A stretch of DNA of 64,000 nucleotides, taken from Solirubrobacter deserti (lineage in GTDB: Bacteria > Actinomycetota > Thermoleophilia > Solirubrobacterales > Solirubrobacteraceae). The notes under the pieces are model-generated. The model was given only the letters and a program-made list of their open reading frames with translations, was not told the DNA's origin and did not search any database. A program made the translations under genes and the position numbers. The stretch is from NCBI RefSeq assembly GCF_027587175.1, contig NZ_JAPCID010000008.1, forward strand, positions 62,001 to 126,000, written 5' to 3'. Shown piece after piece: positions 16,848 through 25,028 of the stretch; positions within the stretch are counted from its first letter, which is position 1; the number at the start of each line of letters is the position of its first letter.

Positions 16848-17765
16848 ATGAGCCTGCGCGACCTGCTGCGGCCCCCGCCGCACCGCGGGCCATTGATCGC
16901 GGCCGGCGGGGTCGCGCTGGCGATCGGCGTCAGCCTCACCGTCCTGCGCCTGCAGGCCACGCTGCCGATCGGCGTGGACGCCGCGCTGCTGCTGGCGCCC
17001 GGCGCGCTGCTGTTCTGGCTCGGCGCGCAGGCGCCGAACGAGCAGGGCGAGCCGCCCGCCTACCAGTCCGTGCTGCTCGCGACCGGCCTGCCGCTGGTCT
17101 ACGGCGGGCTGCTGGTCGCGCTCGGCGGGGAGCTCGACGCGATCCCGCCGAACTGGGTGCTGATCACCGCGAGCCTGGCCGTCGCGGCCCTGGCCATCTG
17201 GCCCGCGCTCGAGCGCAACAGCGCCATCTCGCTGCTGTTGTCGGCCCTGCTGGTCGGCTTCACGCTGGCCGTCCTCGCGCCCGACGCGGCTCGGCGCCCA
17301 TTGCTCCTCGCATACGCGATCGCGCTCACGCTGGCCAGCCTCGCGCTGCGCGAACCCGCGCGCCGCCACGCCGAGGTGCTCATCGACGCCGCCGGCCTCG
17401 CCACCGCCGCGCTCGCGATCCAGGAGTACTCGAGCGGCGTGCCGACGCCGGACCTGTCCGCGTTCTGGGAGCTCGTCCTGCTCGCCGCGGGCCTCGGCCT
17501 GGTCGCGTTCGGCGCGCTCGACCGCTCACCCGGCCCGGCGTACGTCGGCGTCCTCAACCTGCTGCTGTTCATCGCCAGCGCGAGCCACGGCACGGCGCTC
17601 TACGTGTGGCCGCTGTTCCTGCTCACGGGCGGCGTGATCATGCTCGCCGCCGGCCTGCGCCCGCGCCGTCCGCTCCCACCCGAGCCCGACCCGTACCGGG
17701 CGGGTGAGGCGCCGCTGGCCGCCCGCGCAGAGCGGTCAGCCGAAGCGCGCCCGAAGCCGCGGTAG
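16848..17765 (+). CDS. Integral membrane protein of unknown function
   Basis: 305 residues with about eight to ten hydrophobic helices from residue 15 to 275 and a charged cytoplasmic-type tail rich in Pro and Arg. It starts at the ATG at 16848, back to back with the enoyl-CoA hydratase gene. No transporter or enzyme motif is recognisable, although the even spread of helices without large loops suggests a polytopic membrane protein rather than a secreted one. Its last 30 bases overlap the convergent Fgd-like gene, so the two messages would be complementary there. Confidence 0.75.
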   Translation: MSLRDLLRPPPHRGPLIAAGGVALAIGVSLTVLRLQATLPIGVDAALLLAPGALLFWLGAQAPNEQGEPPAYQSVLLATGLPLVYGGLLVALGGELDAIPPNWVLITASLAVAALAIWPALERNSAISLLLSALLVGFTLAVLAPDAARRPLLLAYAIALTLASLALREPARRHAEVLIDAAGLATAALAIQEYSSGVPTPDLSAFWELVLLAAGLGLVAFGALDRSPGPAYVGVLNLLLFIASASHGTALYVWPLFLLTGGVIMLAAGLRPRRPLPPEPDPYRAGEAPLAARAERSAEARPKPR

Positions 17766-18731
17766 GACGTCACGCGAGAACAGCTCGAGGAAGCGCCGCT
17801 GGTCGGCACCGGGCGCGTGGAAGACCAGCTCGTCGAACCCGAGCTCCACGTAGGGCGCGATCCGGTCGACCACCTCGTCGGGGTCGGTGGAGACGATGAA
17901 GCGCGAGGCCGCCCGCTCGGGATGCGCGTCGGCCAGCCGCTCGAGCTCCAGCGGGTCCTCGGTGCTCTGCTTCTCCTCGGAGGTCAACGCCAACGCGCCC
18001 CACCAGTGGCACGCCCGCTCCGCGGCCTCCAGGTCCGTGTCGTAGGACACCTTGATCTCGATCAGCTTGCGGATGGCCCCGGCGTCGCGGCCCGCCTTGG
18101 CCGCCCCCTCGGCGACGTTCTCCAGCAGCGACGTGTACAGCTCCGGCGCCTTCCCGCTCGTGCAGATGAACCCGTCCGCCGCGCGCCCCACCAGCTTCGC
18201 GGCCAGCGGTCCGGCGGCGGCGACGTAGATCGCCGGCGGCTCCTCCGGCCGCTCGTACAGCGTCGCCCGCTCGGTCCGGTAGTACTCGCCCTCGAAGTCG
18301 ACACGTTCCTCGGTCCACAGCCGCCGGATCAGCTTGATCGCCTCGGCCATCCGCAGCCGCCGCTCCTTCGCGCCCGGCCACGGCGCGCCCGTCGCGGGCG
18401 TCTCGTTCATCGCCTCGCCCGTCCCGATCCCGAGGAACACCGGCCCGGAGCTCAATCGCGCCAGCGTCGCGAACGACTGCGCGACGATCGACGGGTGGTA
18501 GCGCATGGTCGGCGTCAGCACGCTCGTGCCGAGCCGCGCGCCCTCCATCCGCGCTGCGGCCGCGCCCAGCCAGGTCATCGCCGCCGGCGCGTGCCCGCCG
18601 TTGTGACGCCACGGCTGGAAGTGGTCGGAGACCGCGATCGTGTCGAGCCCGGAACGCTCCGCCGCCAAAGAGAACTCGAGCAGCTCCCGTGTCTCGAACT
18701 GCTCGGCGGAGGCCTTGTACCCGTAACGCAT
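17736..18731 (-). CDS. F420-dependent glucose-6-phosphate dehydrogenase-like LLM oxidoreductase
   Basis: 331 residues, the usual length of Fgd. Oxidises glucose-6-phosphate with F420 to supply F420H2, if the assignment holds. Seen: S-D-H-F-Q-P-W (F420-contacting Asp-His and Trp), G-T-G-E-A-M-N-E (active-site Glu), I-C-T-S-G-K, E-E-K-Q-S-T and S-R-F-I-V-S-T-D-P-D-E. The Lys, Lys and Arg that bind the sugar phosphate in Mycobacterium Fgd appear conserved, which favours Fgd over other LLM enzymes. GAGAGG precedes the ATG. It is divergent from the alpha/beta hydrolase gene and shares its regulatory region, including a TATCC-type operator. F420 biosynthesis genes lie 7 kb away. Confidence 0.82.
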   Translation of the reverse strand: MRYGYKASAEQFETRELLEFSLAAERSGLDTIAVSDHFQPWRHNGGHAPAAMTWLGAAAARMEGARLGTSVLTPTMRYHPSIVAQSFATLARLSSGPVFLGIGTGEAMNETPATGAPWPGAKERRLRMAEAIKLIRRLWTEERVDFEGEYYRTERATLYERPEEPPAIYVAAAGPLAAKLVGRAADGFICTSGKAPELYTSLLENVAEGAAKAGRDAGAIRKLIEIKVSYDTDLEAAERACHWWGALALTSEEKQSTEDPLELERLADAHPERAASRFIVSTDPDEVVDRIAPYVELGFDELVFHAPGADQRRFLELFSRDVLPRLRARFG

Positions 18732-18749
18732 GCGCGTCCTCTCGATCGC

Positions 18750-18779
18750 TTGACGTGCAAATCGTATCCGATATCCTGG
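18750..18779 (+). promoter_or_regulatory. Promoter and TATCC-type operator, site 1
   Basis: TTGACG (18750-18755), a 16-base spacer and TATCCT (18772-18777) form a fair sigma-70-like promoter for the alpha/beta hydrolase operon. AATCGTATCCGATATCCTGG (18760-18779) covers spacer and -10 and contains TATCC-GA-TATCC, the same pattern as at 23871, 32671 and 38061. It also reads as an inverted repeat ATCG-TATC-CGAT. Placement over the -10 region suggests repression. Confidence 0.6.
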
Positions 18780-18817
18780 CTACCAATTGGAGGGCAGGTC
18801 GAGGGGGAAGGAGCCGG

Positions 18818-19759
18818 GTGCAGACCACGGCGGTGGAGTTCTTCAGCGAGGGAGAGCGGATCGCGGCGCTCTGGCGTACACCGGACGCCGCGACCGGGCC
18901 GCTCAAGGTGCTCGTGCAGGGCCCGGGGTGGCTGGGGCTCAAGGACGCGAAGCTCTACGTCCGCTACCACGAGGCGTTGACTGAGGCCGGCTACGGCATC
19001 CTCGTCATCGACTACCGCGGCTTCGGCGACTCGGGCGGCGCGCGCGAGCTCTCACCGGCCAAGCAGCTCCAGGACCTGGTCAACGCCGTCACCTACCTCA
19101 CGACGCGCGAGGACGTGGACGCCGACGCGATCGGCACGTTCGGCACGGGCGGCACCGGCGGCGGCAACTCGATCCTGCTGGCGCACGTCGATCCGCGCGT
19201 CCGCGCCGTCGTCAGCCAGGTCCCGGTCGCCGACGGCCGCGACTGGCTGCACCGCATGCGCAGCGAGTCGGACTGGCTGGCCTTCCTGAACGCGCTCGAA
19301 GAGGACCGCAGGCAGCGCGTCGCGACGGGCGAGGGCCGCCGCGTGCACCCGCGCGAGGAGATCATGGTCCCCACGGCCGAGCGCCGCACGACCACGGTCA
19401 AGGCCGATGTCGACGATCGCATCCCGAGCAGCGTCTCCCTCGCCGCCGCCGACGAGATCCTGCAGTACAAGCCGCTCGACGCGGCACGGCGGCTCACGAC
19501 GCCGCTGCTCGTGATCGGCGTGGAGGGTGACGCCACGACGCCGACCGACCACGCGACCGCGCTCTACGAGGCGGCGCAGGGCCCGCGCCGGCTCGTGATG
19601 CAGCGCCATACGACGCACTACGCGGCCTACGACCGCTACTGGACGACGGTCACGCCGCTGATCGTCGACTGGTTCGACACCCACTTGCGCAACGGCGGCG
19701 TCGTGGTCCGCAGCGGCGACGGCCTGCCCGACACCATCGAGCTCAGAGAGGACAGCTGA
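18818..19759 (+). CDS. Alpha/beta-hydrolase fold protein with atypical nucleophile elbow
   Basis: 313 residues from the GTG at 18818, placed by AAGGAG about six bases upstream. The fold is clear (I-L-V-I-D-Y-R-G-F-G-D-S-G-G, a central I-G-T-F-G-T-G-G-T-G-G-G-N, a late D-A-T-T-P-T-D-H and H-T-T-H-Y-A-A-Y). In normal members the elbow is G-x-S-x-G; here Gly or Thr takes the Ser position, so ordinary esterase chemistry is doubtful. First gene of a plus-strand run in the catabolic cluster, two bases from the hydantoinase-type gene. It may act on a cluster intermediate by a non-Ser mechanism (C-C hydrolase or decarboxylase relatives exist). Confidence 0.78.
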   Translation: MQTTAVEFFSEGERIAALWRTPDAATGPLKVLVQGPGWLGLKDAKLYVRYHEALTEAGYGILVIDYRGFGDSGGARELSPAKQLQDLVNAVTYLTTREDVDADAIGTFGTGGTGGGNSILLAHVDPRVRAVVSQVPVADGRDWLHRMRSESDWLAFLNALEEDRRQRVATGEGRRVHPREEIMVPTAERRTTTVKADVDDRIPSSVSLAAADEILQYKPLDAARRLTTPLLVIGVEGDATTPTDHATALYEAAQGPRRLVMQRHTTHYAAYDRYWTTVTPLIVDWFDTHLRNGGVVVRSGDGLPDTIELREDS

Positions 19760-19761
19760 TC

Positions 19762-21159
19762 ATGGGGATCGATCTGCGGATCGCAGGCGGCGAGGTCGTC
19801 CTGCCCGGCGGGCGCCGGCAGGCCGACGTGCTCGTCGAGGACGGCAAGATCGCGGGGATCGTGAGCCCGGGGCTCGAGCTCTCCGACGTGGGCCGTACGG
19901 TCGACGCGTCGGGCAAGCTCGTGCTGCCCGGCATGGTGGACCCGCACGTGCACACGCGCGAGCCGGGCTTCACGCACAAGGAGGACATCACCACCACCGG
20001 CCTCGCGGCCGCGGCCGGCGGCGTGACGACGATCTTCGGCATGCCCAACCTCAAGCCACCGACGTCGAGCGCCAAGCTCCTCGACGAGGTCTTCGAGCTG
20101 TACGCGGCCAAGTCGGTCGTGGACTACAACCACAACCCGGCGGCCACCGATCCGGACGAGATCGCGCCGATGGTCGAGCGCGGCATCCGCGCGTTCAAGA
20201 TCTTCATGGTCGTCGACACCGGCCGCACGTACCCGCACCCCGCGGGCACGGGCATGCACAACCACGGCGACCTGCTGCGGACGATGGACCTGATCGCGCC
20301 CACTGGGCTGCCGTTCATGATCCACCCGCACGACCAGGCCCTGATGGACTACATCGAGGGCGAGATCCTCGCGCGCGGGGACAACACGCCGCAGGGCTAC
20401 GCGCAGGCCTACGCCGCCCGCCAGGGCGTGATCTGGGACACCGCGTGCGACGTCCTGATCCGCCTCTCCGAGGCCAGTGACTGCCATGTGCACCTGATGC
20501 ACATGCAGACGCCGCGCTCGATCGAGGCGGTGCGCCGCGCCAAGGCGCGCGGGATCAAGATCACGTGCGAGGTCAACCACTGGGCGCTGTTCCTGGGCAC
20601 CTGGGACCTGGTCGAGCGGCTCGGCCCGTACGTGCTCAGCTACTGGGTGCCCGACGAGAACCGCGAGGCGATCTGGAAAGGCCTCAACGACGGCACGATC
20701 GACATGCTGTCCTCCGACCACGCGCCGCACACGCGCGAGGAGAAGGAGGTCGGCTGGGAGAAGATGTGGAGCGCGCACACGGGCACGCCCGGCATCCAGT
20801 ACCAGCTGCCGCTGATCGTCGAGGCCGCCGTCCACGAGGGCAAGCTCTCGCTCGAGCGCGCCGTCGAGCTGTGCGCGAGCGTTCCCGCCCACACGTTCGG
20901 GCTCGGCGAGGTCAAGGGTGCGCTCGAGGTCGGCCTCGACGCCGACGTCGCGATCCTCGACGCCGACCGCGCGTGGACGATCAGCAACGACGCCGACCTG
21001 TCGCGCTGCGGCTGGACGCCGTACGACGGCCGTGACATCCGGGTCGCGGTCGACCGCACGTTCCTGCGCGGCACCGAGATCTATGCCGACGGCGTCGTGA
21101 CCGGGGTTCCCGGTGGCGGCCGGATGGCCACCGCCCCCGCCGTCGCCACGGCGGCTTAA
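19762..21159 (+). CDS. Dihydroorotase/hydantoinase/allantoinase-type cyclic amidohydrolase
   Basis: 465 residues. Metal-dependent amidohydrolase that opens cyclic amides or imides. Seen: D-P-H-V-H-T-R-E-P-G near residue 55 (first metal-binding H-x-H), the presumed carboxylated Lys in A-F-K-I-F-M, His in M-I-H-P-H-D and H-L-M-H-M-Q, and the catalytic Asp in S-S-D-H-A-P-H. All metal ligands are present. A hydantoinase, allantoinase or dihydropyrimidinase cannot be distinguished by eye; the absence of pyrimidine genes argues against a biosynthetic dihydroorotase. Second gene of the run that begins at 18818. Confidence 0.88.
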   Translation: MGIDLRIAGGEVVLPGGRRQADVLVEDGKIAGIVSPGLELSDVGRTVDASGKLVLPGMVDPHVHTREPGFTHKEDITTTGLAAAAGGVTTIFGMPNLKPPTSSAKLLDEVFELYAAKSVVDYNHNPAATDPDEIAPMVERGIRAFKIFMVVDTGRTYPHPAGTGMHNHGDLLRTMDLIAPTGLPFMIHPHDQALMDYIEGEILARGDNTPQGYAQAYAARQGVIWDTACDVLIRLSEASDCHVHLMHMQTPRSIEAVRRAKARGIKITCEVNHWALFLGTWDLVERLGPYVLSYWVPDENREAIWKGLNDGTIDMLSSDHAPHTREEKEVGWEKMWSAHTGTPGIQYQLPLIVEAAVHEGKLSLERAVELCASVPAHTFGLGEVKGALEVGLDADVAILDADRAWTISNDADLSRCGWTPYDGRDIRVAVDRTFLRGTEIYADGVVTGVPGGGRMATAPAVATAA

Positions 21160-21175
21160 CGAGGAGACAAGACCA

Positions 21176-22171
21176 GTGAAGTTCGGCCTGCTGCTACCCC
21201 ACTTCGGCGTCTACGCCGACAAGGACCGCCTGCTCGACGGGACCCGTCTCGCCGAGGACCTGGGGTTCGACTCGGTGTGGGTGCGCGACCACCTCATCTT
21301 CGAGCCGCACGGCGAGATGGAGGATCCCAACCGGTCCTTCTACGACGCGCTCATCACGCTGACCGCGATCGGCGCCGTGACGGAGAAGATCGAGCTCGGG
21401 ACGGGCTCGCTGATCCCGTTCCGCCACCCGCTCGAGGTCGCGCTGTCGGTGGCGACGATGACGCAGATGGTCGGGCCGCGCGTGATCCTCGGCTACGGCG
21501 CCGGCACGTTCGACCACGAGTTCGAGGCGATCGGCATCGACCCGGAGATCAAGCGCTGGCACCTGGTCAAGTCGACGGCGCTGATCCTCCGCAAGGTCTG
21601 GGAGGAGAACGGGGTCGACTACAAGGACGACTTCTACGAGTTCCAGGACGTGACCATCGAGCCCAAGCCGGTCGGTGGCCGCGTGCCGTTCTGGTACTGC
21701 GGGAACACGCCGGCGTCGGCGCGCCGCGCCGTCGAGTACTGCGAGGGCTGGATGCCGGGGCGCATCTCGCTCGCGACGTTCAAGGCGCGCGTGAACAAGA
21801 TGGCGGAGCTGTCCGCCGAGGCCGGGCGCACGCCCCCGACGGCCGCGGTGATCCCGCCGACGTCGGTCGAGGCCACGCGCGAGGAGGCCCTGCGCGACGT
21901 CAACGTCGAAGGCCTGCTGACGTGGGCCAACAAGGCCAAGTACTGGGTCAAGCCGCCGTCGGGCAAGTTCGAGACCTGGGAGGACCTGGAGGGCACGCTG
22001 ATCGCCGGCACGCCCGACGACGTCGTCGAGGAGGTCCGCAAGTTCGAGGCCGCGGGCTGCGAGCACCTGGTGTTCGACTTCCGCTTCAAGTTCGACCGCT
22101 TCTTCGAGCAGATCGAGCTGTTGGGCAAGGAAGTGCTGCCCAAGCTCCGGCCCGCTGAAGTGCCCGCCTGA
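21176..22171 (+). CDS. LLM-class flavin- or F420-dependent oxidoreductase
   Basis: 331 residues from the GTG at 21176 with GAGGAGACAAG just upstream, clear of the preceding stop. Luciferase-like TIM barrel: F-G-L-L-L-P-H-F-G-V-Y at the N-terminus, V-W-V-R-D-H-L-I, L-G-T-G-S-L-I-P-F-R-H-P and L-G-Y-G-A-G-T-F-D-H-E-F. LLM enzymes use FMN or F420; the protein does not decide, though F420 genes are nearby. Its place between a ring-opening amidohydrolase and a ThDP enzyme suggests an oxygenation or hydride-transfer step on the pathway substrate. Its TGA overlaps the next ATG (TGATG). Confidence 0.88.
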   Translation: MKFGLLLPHFGVYADKDRLLDGTRLAEDLGFDSVWVRDHLIFEPHGEMEDPNRSFYDALITLTAIGAVTEKIELGTGSLIPFRHPLEVALSVATMTQMVGPRVILGYGAGTFDHEFEAIGIDPEIKRWHLVKSTALILRKVWEENGVDYKDDFYEFQDVTIEPKPVGGRVPFWYCGNTPASARRAVEYCEGWMPGRISLATFKARVNKMAELSAEAGRTPPTAAVIPPTSVEATREEALRDVNVEGLLTWANKAKYWVKPPSGKFETWEDLEGTLIAGTPDDVVEEVRKFEAAGCEHLVFDFRFKFDRFFEQIELLGKEVLPKLRPAEVPA

Positions 22172-23850
22172 TGCGCTACGGGTCCGACGTCGTCGTCGAG
22201 TTCCTCGCCGCCGCGGGGATCGAGTACGTCGCCCTCAACCCGGGCGCCTCGTTCCGCGGCCTGCACGACTCGCTCGACGAGGCCGGGACCCCGCAGCCCG
22301 TCGTCGCGCTCCACGAGGAAGTCGCCATCGGCATCGCCCACGGCTACGCGAAGTCAGCGGGCAAGCCGATGGCGGTCTTCGTGCATGACCAGGTCGGGCT
22401 GCACCACGCCGCGATGGCGCTGTTCAACGCGTGGGTCGACGCCGTGCCGATGCTCGTCATCGGCGGCAGCGGCCCGCGCGACGTCACGCGCCGCCGGCCC
22501 TGGATCGACTGGATCCACTCGGGCCACCCGGAGTCGGCGGTGATCCGCGACATCGTCAAGTGGGACGCCGAGCCGGCCGCCCTGGAGGCGATCCCGGAGA
22601 CGCTCGCCCGCGCGCTGCGGATCGCGACCACGCCGCCGTACGGCCCGGTGTACGTCGCGATCGACGCGCTGCTGCAGGAGGCCGAGGCCGGGGATCTGCC
22701 GAGCGGCGGCCCCGTCGCGCCCGCGCCGCCGATCACCGCGCCGCGTGCGGTCGTCGACGAGCTGGCGCAGGCGTTGACGGCGGCCGAGCGGCCCGCCTTC
22801 GTCGTCGACCGCGGCGCGCCCGGCGCGTCCGTGCCGCTGCTGTCGCTGGCGGCGAAGCTGAGCGCGGCGGTCGTGGATCTCGGCGGGCGCTCGTTCCCGG
22901 CCGAGCACTGGGCCGACCAGACGACCGCGGCGCTGGCCGACGCCGACCTCGTGGTGGCGCTCGAGTTGCGCGACGTCACCTGGGGCTTGACGACCGTCAA
23001 CCTCGAGGACCGCTCGACGACCCCGGTCACCGCGCCGGGCGCGCGCGTGGTCGCGGTCGGCCTCGCCGAGCAGCGCGGCCGCGGCTTCCTCGAGCCGGAG
23101 GCGTTCGCCCCGGGCTTCGAGCGCATCACCGCCGAACTCACCGTTTTCTTGGGTGAGTTGGACGAGGCTGTGGCGATGCAGGACCGCCCTGACCGCCGGG
23201 CCGCACTCACCGCCGCCCACGACGCCACCCGTGCCGCGGCGGCCCGGGCGGCCGCCGACGCGGCCGGCGAGCATCCGATCGCGCCGGCGCACCTCGCCGC
23301 CTCGCTCGCGCGCGCACTCGCGGACACGGACTTCCAGCTCGCCAATGGGCTGCTGGGCGGCTGGCCGCGCAAGCTGCTCCCGCTGCGGGACGAGTCGACC
23401 TACTTGGGCCGTTCGGGTGGGGAGGGCCTGGGCTACGGCCTGCCGGCCTCGCTCGGCGCCGCGCTGGCCCAGAAGGACGGCGAGAAGCTCGTCGTGGACA
23501 TCCAGGCCGACGGCGACCTCATGTACGTGCCCGAGGCGCTGTGGACGGCCGCGCACCACGAGCTGCCGTTGCTGATCGTCGTCCACAACAACCGCACCTA
23601 CGGCAAGGACGAGCTGCACCAGGCCGAGATCGCGAAGCTGCGCGGTCGCCCCGGCGCGCCGCCGCCGCGGGGCATCCGGCTCCAACGGCCGGAGATCGAC
23701 TTCGCCGGCCTGGCGCGAGCCCAGGGCGTCGATGCCGTCGGCCCGATCGAGGACCCGCAAGACCTCGAGAAAGCGCTTCAGGACGCGGTCCACCGACTGA
23801 CGGTCCAACAACGGCCGCTCCTGATCGACGTTGTGTGCAGAGGCAGCTGA
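22171..23850 (+). CDS. Thiamine-diphosphate enzyme, benzoylformate-decarboxylase-like
   Basis: 559 residues, full length for the ThDP decarboxylase/acetolactate-synthase superfamily. Seen: N-P-G-A-S near residue 28, the conserved Glu in A-L-H-E-E-V-A-I-G-I-A-H-G-Y-A, a His in F-V-H-D-Q-V-G at the place of the active-site His of benzoylformate decarboxylase, and the C-terminal ThDP/Mg site Q-A-D-G-D-L-M...V-H-N-N-R-T-Y-G. The His favours a 2-keto-acid decarboxylase over acetolactate synthase. With the FMN alpha-hydroxy-acid dehydrogenase and aldehyde dehydrogenase of the cluster it would complete a hydroxy-acid to keto-acid to aldehyde to acid route. Substrate unknown. Confidence 0.85.
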   Translation: MRYGSDVVVEFLAAAGIEYVALNPGASFRGLHDSLDEAGTPQPVVALHEEVAIGIAHGYAKSAGKPMAVFVHDQVGLHHAAMALFNAWVDAVPMLVIGGSGPRDVTRRRPWIDWIHSGHPESAVIRDIVKWDAEPAALEAIPETLARALRIATTPPYGPVYVAIDALLQEAEAGDLPSGGPVAPAPPITAPRAVVDELAQALTAAERPAFVVDRGAPGASVPLLSLAAKLSAAVVDLGGRSFPAEHWADQTTAALADADLVVALELRDVTWGLTTVNLEDRSTTPVTAPGARVVAVGLAEQRGRGFLEPEAFAPGFERITAELTVFLGELDEAVAMQDRPDRRAALTAAHDATRAAAARAAADAAGEHPIAPAHLAASLARALADTDFQLANGLLGGWPRKLLPLRDESTYLGRSGGEGLGYGLPASLGAALAQKDGEKLVVDIQADGDLMYVPEALWTAAHHELPLLIVVHNNRTYGKDELHQAEIAKLRGRPGAPPPRGIRLQRPEIDFAGLARAQGVDAVGPIEDPQDLEKALQDAVHRLTVQQRPLLIDVVCRGS

Positions 23851-23870
23851 TCCCCCTATACGAGCAAGTG

Positions 23871-23890
23871 AATATTGGATACGGTATTTC
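23871..23890 (+). promoter_or_regulatory. TATCC-type operator, site 2
   Basis: AATATTGGATACGGTATTTC; on the other strand it reads CCGTATCCAATATTC, i.e. TATCC-AA-TATTC. It lies in the 82-bp gap before the ABC substrate-binding protein and matches sites 1, 3 and 4. A likely binding site for the GntR protein at 36188. Confidence 0.6.
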
Positions 23891-23932
23891 GGAGTCGGTC
23901 ACTGTGACCGGCCGGGGAGAAGGGGAAAACGC

Positions 23933-25024
23933 ATGGCTGAGGTGAGTCGGCGAGAGTTCCTGCACCGCAGCGGCATCGGCGCTGGCGGGCTACTGACGCT
24001 CAGTGGGCTGTCGGCATTGCTCGCCGCCTGTGGCGGCGAGGAGGAGACCGCGAGCAACTCCGGGAACGGCGCCGCGAAGGTGAACCCGAAGCCGAAGATC
24101 GGCCTCTCGAGCTCACCGCAGGCGTCATATCTGCCGGTGATCGCGGGCCCGATCATGGCCGGGTCCAAGTTCGGGCTCAACATCACGAAGTCCGACATCA
24201 CGACGTTCGACTCGTCCACGACGCTGACGCAGTCGACGCTGTCGGGGCAGGTGCAGATCGCAGGGCAGTCGACCGTCGCCCAGCTGCTGCTGATCGACCG
24301 CGGCCAGCCGTTCAAGATCTTCGCGACCTACAGCATGAACGACGACTTCGTGATCGCGGGCCGCGGCGACGTCAAGACGATCGCGCAGCTCAAGGACCCG
24401 AAGGTCACGGTCGCGTCGGACTCGCCGGGCGGCGCCGGCCAGGCCGTCTTCGACGCGATGCTCAAGGCCAACAACGCCGGCTTCCTCGTCGACGGGATCC
24501 CGAAGAAGGTCATCATCGAGTCCTCGGGCGAACGCACCAGCGCGCTGGCCAGCGGTGACGCCGACGCGACGGTCATCCACATCGTCCAGGCCAACGCGGT
24601 CAACAAGGAGACGGGCGACGTCAACATCATCGCCAAGCTCTACGGCCCCGACGGCGAGCCGAACTTCATGAAGGAGGCGTACGCCGCGCGCACGGACTGG
24701 CTCGACGAGAACATCGAGACGGCCGCCGCCGTGACCGCCAGCGTCATCCAGGCCAGCCGCGACCTGACGAAGGACTACGCGAGCTTCGAGGCCGCCTGCA
24801 AGCAGCTGATCGAGGAGCCGCCGCCCGCCGAGGAGCTGCAGGAGCTGTTCGAGATCATCAAGTCCAACGAGGTCTATCCGGTCGACGGCGGGCTCACCGA
24901 CGAGCGCGTCCAGTACATGATCGACCTCGGCAAGGAGGAAGGGATCATCGAGACCGACCTCACGCCCGACAAGGTGGTCGACCGGCGCGTGATGGAGCGC
25001 GCGCTGGAGATGGTGGGCTCCTAG
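23933..25024 (+). CDS. ABC transporter substrate-binding lipoprotein (NMT1/TauA type), Tat-exported
   Basis: 363 residues from the ATG at 23933 (GGAGAAGGGGAAAACGC upstream). The N-terminus has the twin-arginine motif S-R-R-E-F-L and, after a hydrophobic stretch, the lipobox L-L-A-A-C, so it is a Tat-exported lipoprotein anchored outside the membrane. The rest is an NMT1-like binding protein (A-S-Y-L-P-V-I-A-G-P, Q-S-T-V-A-Q-L-L, S-D-S-P-G-G-A-G-Q). The family binds sulfonates, nitrate, pyrimidines or aromatic acids; the ligand here is probably the cluster substrate. First gene of the ABC operon, five bases before the ATPase. Confidence 0.9.
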   Translation: MAEVSRREFLHRSGIGAGGLLTLSGLSALLAACGGEEETASNSGNGAAKVNPKPKIGLSSSPQASYLPVIAGPIMAGSKFGLNITKSDITTFDSSTTLTQSTLSGQVQIAGQSTVAQLLLIDRGQPFKIFATYSMNDDFVIAGRGDVKTIAQLKDPKVTVASDSPGGAGQAVFDAMLKANNAGFLVDGIPKKVIIESSGERTSALASGDADATVIHIVQANAVNKETGDVNIIAKLYGPDGEPNFMKEAYAARTDWLDENIETAAAVTASVIQASRDLTKDYASFEAACKQLIEEPPPAEELQELFEIIKSNEVYPVDGGLTDERVQYMIDLGKEEGIIETDLTPDKVVDRRVMERALEMVGS

Positions 25025-25028
25025 GGCC

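Noticed and set aside
19762-21159. Biosynthetic dihydroorotase (pyrC)
   Set aside because: No pyrimidine genes nearby; the neighbours are catabolic and share a regulatory motif.
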